Source of the DNA: Apium graveolens
Lineage: Eukaryota > Streptophyta > Magnoliopsida > Apiales > Apiaceae
Assembly (NCBI RefSeq): GCF_009905375.1
Contig: NC_133653.1
Coordinates: 56,366,374 to 56,430,373, forward strand
Direction: 5' to 3'
DNA: 64,000 bases
Both the position numbers and the translations under genes were made by a program. A model generated the notes under the pieces. It had not been told where the DNA came from and did no database searches. It was given only the letters and a program-made list of their open reading frames with translations. The stretch's first letter is position 1. Every line of letters begins with the position of its first letter. Below, piece after piece: positions 61,101 through 64,000 of this stretch.

Positions 61101-62807
61101 TCTTTCCTCTAAATATAACTTCTTTCTTCCCGGGGATATTTAACTTAACTTTCTTCCCTTTACAGTCTATCTGAGCATCGTTGCTAGATAGCCAGTCCAT
61201 TCCCAAAATCACATCAAACTCCCTAATTTAAAAGGAATCAGATCAACACTGAAAGATTGCTCCCCTATGCCTATCTCACAGGCGGGGTGAATCTGGTTAA
61301 CAGGAATAATTTCATGATTGGCTATTTCTACTTGTAAGGGTTCTATCAAGGGTTTAGCCTTAAGTCTTAACTTACGCGCAAAGTCCTTTGATATAAAAGA
61401 TTTAGTTGCTCCCGAATCAAATAAAACATTTGCACTGACTGAATTTAGAGAAAGGGTACCTGCTATCACATCTGAATCTTTCATAGCATCCTGGACTGTC
61501 ATGTTGAAAGTCCTCGCAGTAGGTGGCTTATTAGAAGCAGCCCTGCTTGCTCCCGAAGCTGCTGGTTTGTTCATTGGGCAATCCTTCTTCCAATGACCCT
61601 GGCGTCCACACTGATGACAATTGGTGGTTGGAACAACGGCAGGGGTTGATGATGGGCACCTAGTTGAATAGTGGCCCTCCCGACCGCACTTAAAACAGGT
61701 TACTGGCCTTCCTTTACACTCCCCAGTGTGGTTCCTTCCACATCTGTTACAGGCTGGCAATGGGGGTCGAGACTGGTTGGAATAGGACATTCTTGACTTC
61801 TGGCCGCCCTGGCTCACACTCACACTCATTGGCCGCTTAAACCCAGTGTTCCTTCCTGGCAGGGACACTGCTCCTCGATTAAACCTAGTTGGGAAGCTCC
61901 TTCCTGCGGAACCTCCACCCATGCTCATACTTTTCCTCTTTATTCCTTTCTTCTCTCTTTCCTTCTGCATCTGTTCACTTCCAACTTCTACAATCGTTGC
62001 CTTTTGCACCAGAGTGGCATAGTCCGTAAGCTCAAGGATTGCCACCCTATTCTGAATCCACGGTTTCAGTCCCTGCTGAAACCTCCTAGCTTTCTTTTCC
62101 TCGGTGCTCACAAACTCCGGCACAAACCTTGATAACTCAGTAAATTTCGCTTCGTACTCTGCTACAGACAAATCATTCTGCTTTAGCTCCAAGAACTTGA
62201 GCTCCATCTGGTTTTCCATAAACCTCGGGAAATACTTCCCCAGAAACAACTGACTAAATCTCTCCCAGGTTATAATAGCACCTGTCTCCATGTTTTTTCT
62301 TGGCCTCCCACCAGTAGTTAGCTTCTCCTTTCAGAAGGTAGGTAGCAAATACAGTCTTCTGTGCCTCCTCGGTACTCAAAATCTCAAAAGATTTCTCCAT
62401 TTCCTTTAACCATGCCCTTGCCTCAACTGGGTCGGCTGATCCGTGGAACTCAGGGGGCTTAAGGGACTTAAAAGCCCTGAAAGAGTTTGCCACAGCATTG
62501 TTACTTCCTTGAGGGGGTGGGTTGGGTTGACGTTCCAAATTCTGTCTTAGGAGTTGCATAACTGGCCCATGGGATCCATGCCTGGGTTTGGTACTGGGTT
62601 GCTCAACCTCGGTTTCTCCTTCTTCAGCCTCTATCTCGAATCCCTCAACATCATACGTTTCCTCTTCCTCTTCATACAGGGAGTCATCCTGTTCCACATA
62701 ATCCTCATCTTCCTCTTCACTGTGTTCTTGGTTTCTATTGTCCTGATTATGGCTTCCCTGGTCCTCAGACCCAGGGTTCGCCCTAGTTCCAATCTTCTTG
62801 GCGGCAT
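58101..62807 (-). pseudogene. element F gag-pol polyprotein (Ty3/gypsy, chromodomain), frameshifted
   Basis: Likely start ATG 62807 (MPPRR), with a register change soon after. Gag LELKQNDLSVAEYEAKF and RFQQGLKPWI, zinc knuckles CFKCGREGHYSTRC and CHQCGRQGHWKKDC. Protease DSGATKSFIS (about 61410), [39 protein letters not shown] (about 60418). RNase [10 protein letters not shown]. Integrase HPGSTKMYRDL ... [29 protein letters not shown]. Chromodomain VRIMDKKEQVLRNK ... WELESAMLEKYPQLF. Single-base shifts occur near 62290 (A run), 61215 (G run), 60670 (GGG), 59495, 58865 (CCC) and 58380 (C run). TAA at about 60947 is the only clear stop. Domains are otherwise excellent, so it may be intact in reality. 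Confidence 0.92.
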
Positions 62808-63219
62808 GATTCTGATAATAATAAAAACAATTATTGGGAAAAATTCAACGTTAGGTCACAATCATATACAACATTGTGCCTTGCACAGCTCTATAATGGG
62901 GAGAACGTATATCGCAATTCTATTATTTAAGAAAGTTCTAATACGAAGTGCAGTAATAATAATAATAAAAACAGTGATCCCGTCACTATGGAACTGAACT
63001 GAAAGGAAACAAATATATACATAATGCGAGAATACATAGTTTGATCTGGTCAAAAGTACAACAATGCTACAGTCATCTATCCCAAAAGTGATACACAAGA
63101 GTCTATCTGTCTAGTCAGAAAAAGGGGATGCTATATACAAGTCAACTATCCCGGAAAATTGGCTCTTACTAAGGCCTCGGCTAACTAGACAACTAGACTA
63201 TTCCATCATCAATCCTGAA
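62808..63219 (-). other. element F leader between leader ORF and gag
   Basis: About 410 bases without coding support. Just upstream of the gag ATG the minus strand reads TTTTTATTATTATCAG, similar to a 3' splice site, which would allow splicing within the leader. Confidence 0.4.
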
Positions 63220-63895
63220 TCACACACCGGAACGGGTCAGCTCCCAAACCCTTTCCATCGCACGACGGAAGATATAGTCGGCCTGCCGCCTGGAGATCCT
63301 ACCATGCCTGTCCCCCTGGAGAGATCTGAGTCTCGCTCGGGACGTGAGCTCTATCCCCGTAAGCTCCCTCCTCAAGGATCGGGGTATAGAAGCCCTGGTC
63401 TCATAAGCTCGGGTACGCCTACCCGCCCTCTCTGCATCCAACTCCCTCCTGGCCTCATCCAGTCGGGCCTCGGCAACAGCCACTCGGGTCCTCAAAACAT
63501 CCTGAACATATCCATGAGCTAACGAAGACTGCCTCTGGGCAGGGTCAAGAGGTGGTGAATCCGGAGCCGCTGAGGGTGCCTCCTCGGTCTGCCTAGGCTC
63601 GGAAGTATGGGTCTCTGAGCTGTCATCATCAGGAATCCAAGATAGTGGTGGAGGGGTAGGGGCTCTGACCACCGGAAGTGTGGGTAAAGGGATACCATCA
63701 TACACTACCATAGGTCCAACACTCCTCAGCTACTGGGACCTCATCCGGGTCCTCCTCATCTGAAATAGCAATGACCTCCGTCTCTGACTCCTCTGAGGGG
63801 TCCTCCTCATCCTCCTCCATCTCAGGCTCCTCCTGATCCTCAACATCTAGCAGTGCCTCATCATGCTCACGCTCGTACATCTCAGGGTCCTCCAT
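63220..63895 (-). pseudogene. element F leader ORF upstream of gag, one frameshift
   Basis: Starts at ATG 63895 (MEDPEMYEREHDEA), just after an in-frame TAG. The first about 60 residues are extremely acidic (EEPEMEEDEEDPSEE, ISDEEDPDE). A one-base shift near 63710 joins a second part with Pro-rich sequence (LPTLPVVRAPTPPP). An Arg/Glu-rich helix-forming segment follows (VAVAEARLDEARRELDAERAG) and the end is WELTRSGV at 63220. No family known to me. Element C has an ORF in the same place with similar acidic then helical composition, suggesting a real leader gene of this lineage. Confidence 0.5.
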
Positions 63896-64000
63896 CTCAG
63901 GCGCCTACACATTAAACGAGCTAAGTTACTATCATGATACTTATAAGGGTTCCCGTAAGGGTTTTAGCTGTCAGTACTACTTTAAGTAGTCCGACCATGA
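63896..64000 (-). other. element F leader, window edge
   Basis: Untranslated leader between the presumed primer-binding site (outside) and the leader ORF. The minus-strand sequence just before the ORF, TTTAATGTGTAG, could be a splice acceptor. Confidence 0.3.

Larger units (their letters stand above)
54065..64000 (-). mobile_element. Ty3/gypsy element F (Tekay-type chromovirus), partial
   Basis: Minus-strand element: 3' LTR at 54065-58067, polypurine tract, gag-pol with chromodomain (62807-58101), leader, leader ORF (63895-63220). The 5' LTR lies beyond the window. It has the same plan as element C, and its proteins are clearly related but its LTR is not alike. The bases GACAC (54060-54064) would be one side of a target duplication. 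It is inserted in the internal region of element D. Confidence 0.88.

Noticed and set aside
1..64000. CRISPR arrays, tRNA, rRNA or bacterial-type operons
   Set aside because: Tandem arrays present lack the spacer-repeat form, and no cloverleaf or rRNA sequence was recognised. Primer-binding sites explain the tRNA-like 12-mers.

Overview
The window reads as plant nuclear DNA, most likely an angiosperm with a retrotransposon-rich genome. It is AT-rich, has no recognisable host gene, and is built almost entirely of LTR retrotransposons nested in one another. Primer-binding sites match the plant initiator-Met tRNA type (TGGTATCAGAGC). A eudicot is likely; I cannot name the species.

Layout. Positions 1-2451 hold the gag/protease start and 5' region of a Ty1/copia element (copia-W) on the minus strand, cut by the window edge. 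Positions 2452-8380 are AT-rich DNA with only fragments of a Mutator-like transposase and an RNase H-like domain. From 8381 onward there is a nest of elements. Sirevirus-like element E (from 8381, minus) is interrupted at 11315 by Sirevirus-like element D (minus). D's 3' LTR is split by Sirevirus A (12759-52053, minus, target duplication CAACA). A's 5' LTR is split by Tekay-type Ty3/gypsy element C (26518-51989, minus, CTGAT). C's 3' LTR is split by Sirevirus B (29468-42746, plus, TACCG). A second Tekay-type element F (54065 to beyond 64000, minus) sits in D's internal region. By hand count the LTR pairs differ by about 6-7% (A), 4% (C) and 1% (B), the order the nesting demands. A solo LTR (G, about 24519-25527) lies inside A's gag.

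How the genes work together. A and B carry the usual copia gag and pol (protease, integrase, reverse transcriptase, RNase H). Downstream of pol they also carry two extra genes I do not recognise: ORF-X, about 80-100 residues with a TATA box just upstream, and ORF-YZ, about 1,236 codons in B. ORF-YZ has an N-terminal transposon-protein-like region, a basic Ser/Pro-rich middle, a coiled coil and a C-terminal domain that also occurs in element E. A's ORF-YZ contains a credible GT-AG intron at a point where B is continuous. C and F encode gag-pol with a C-terminal chromodomain, plus a short acidic leader ORF ahead of gag. Every complete coding set here is broken by stops or frameshifts. F's breaks are mostly single-base changes in homopolymers and may be sequencing errors.

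The most interesting candidate for an undescribed system is the ORF-X/ORF-YZ accessory module of the Sireviruses, with its apparent internal promoter and spliced RNA.
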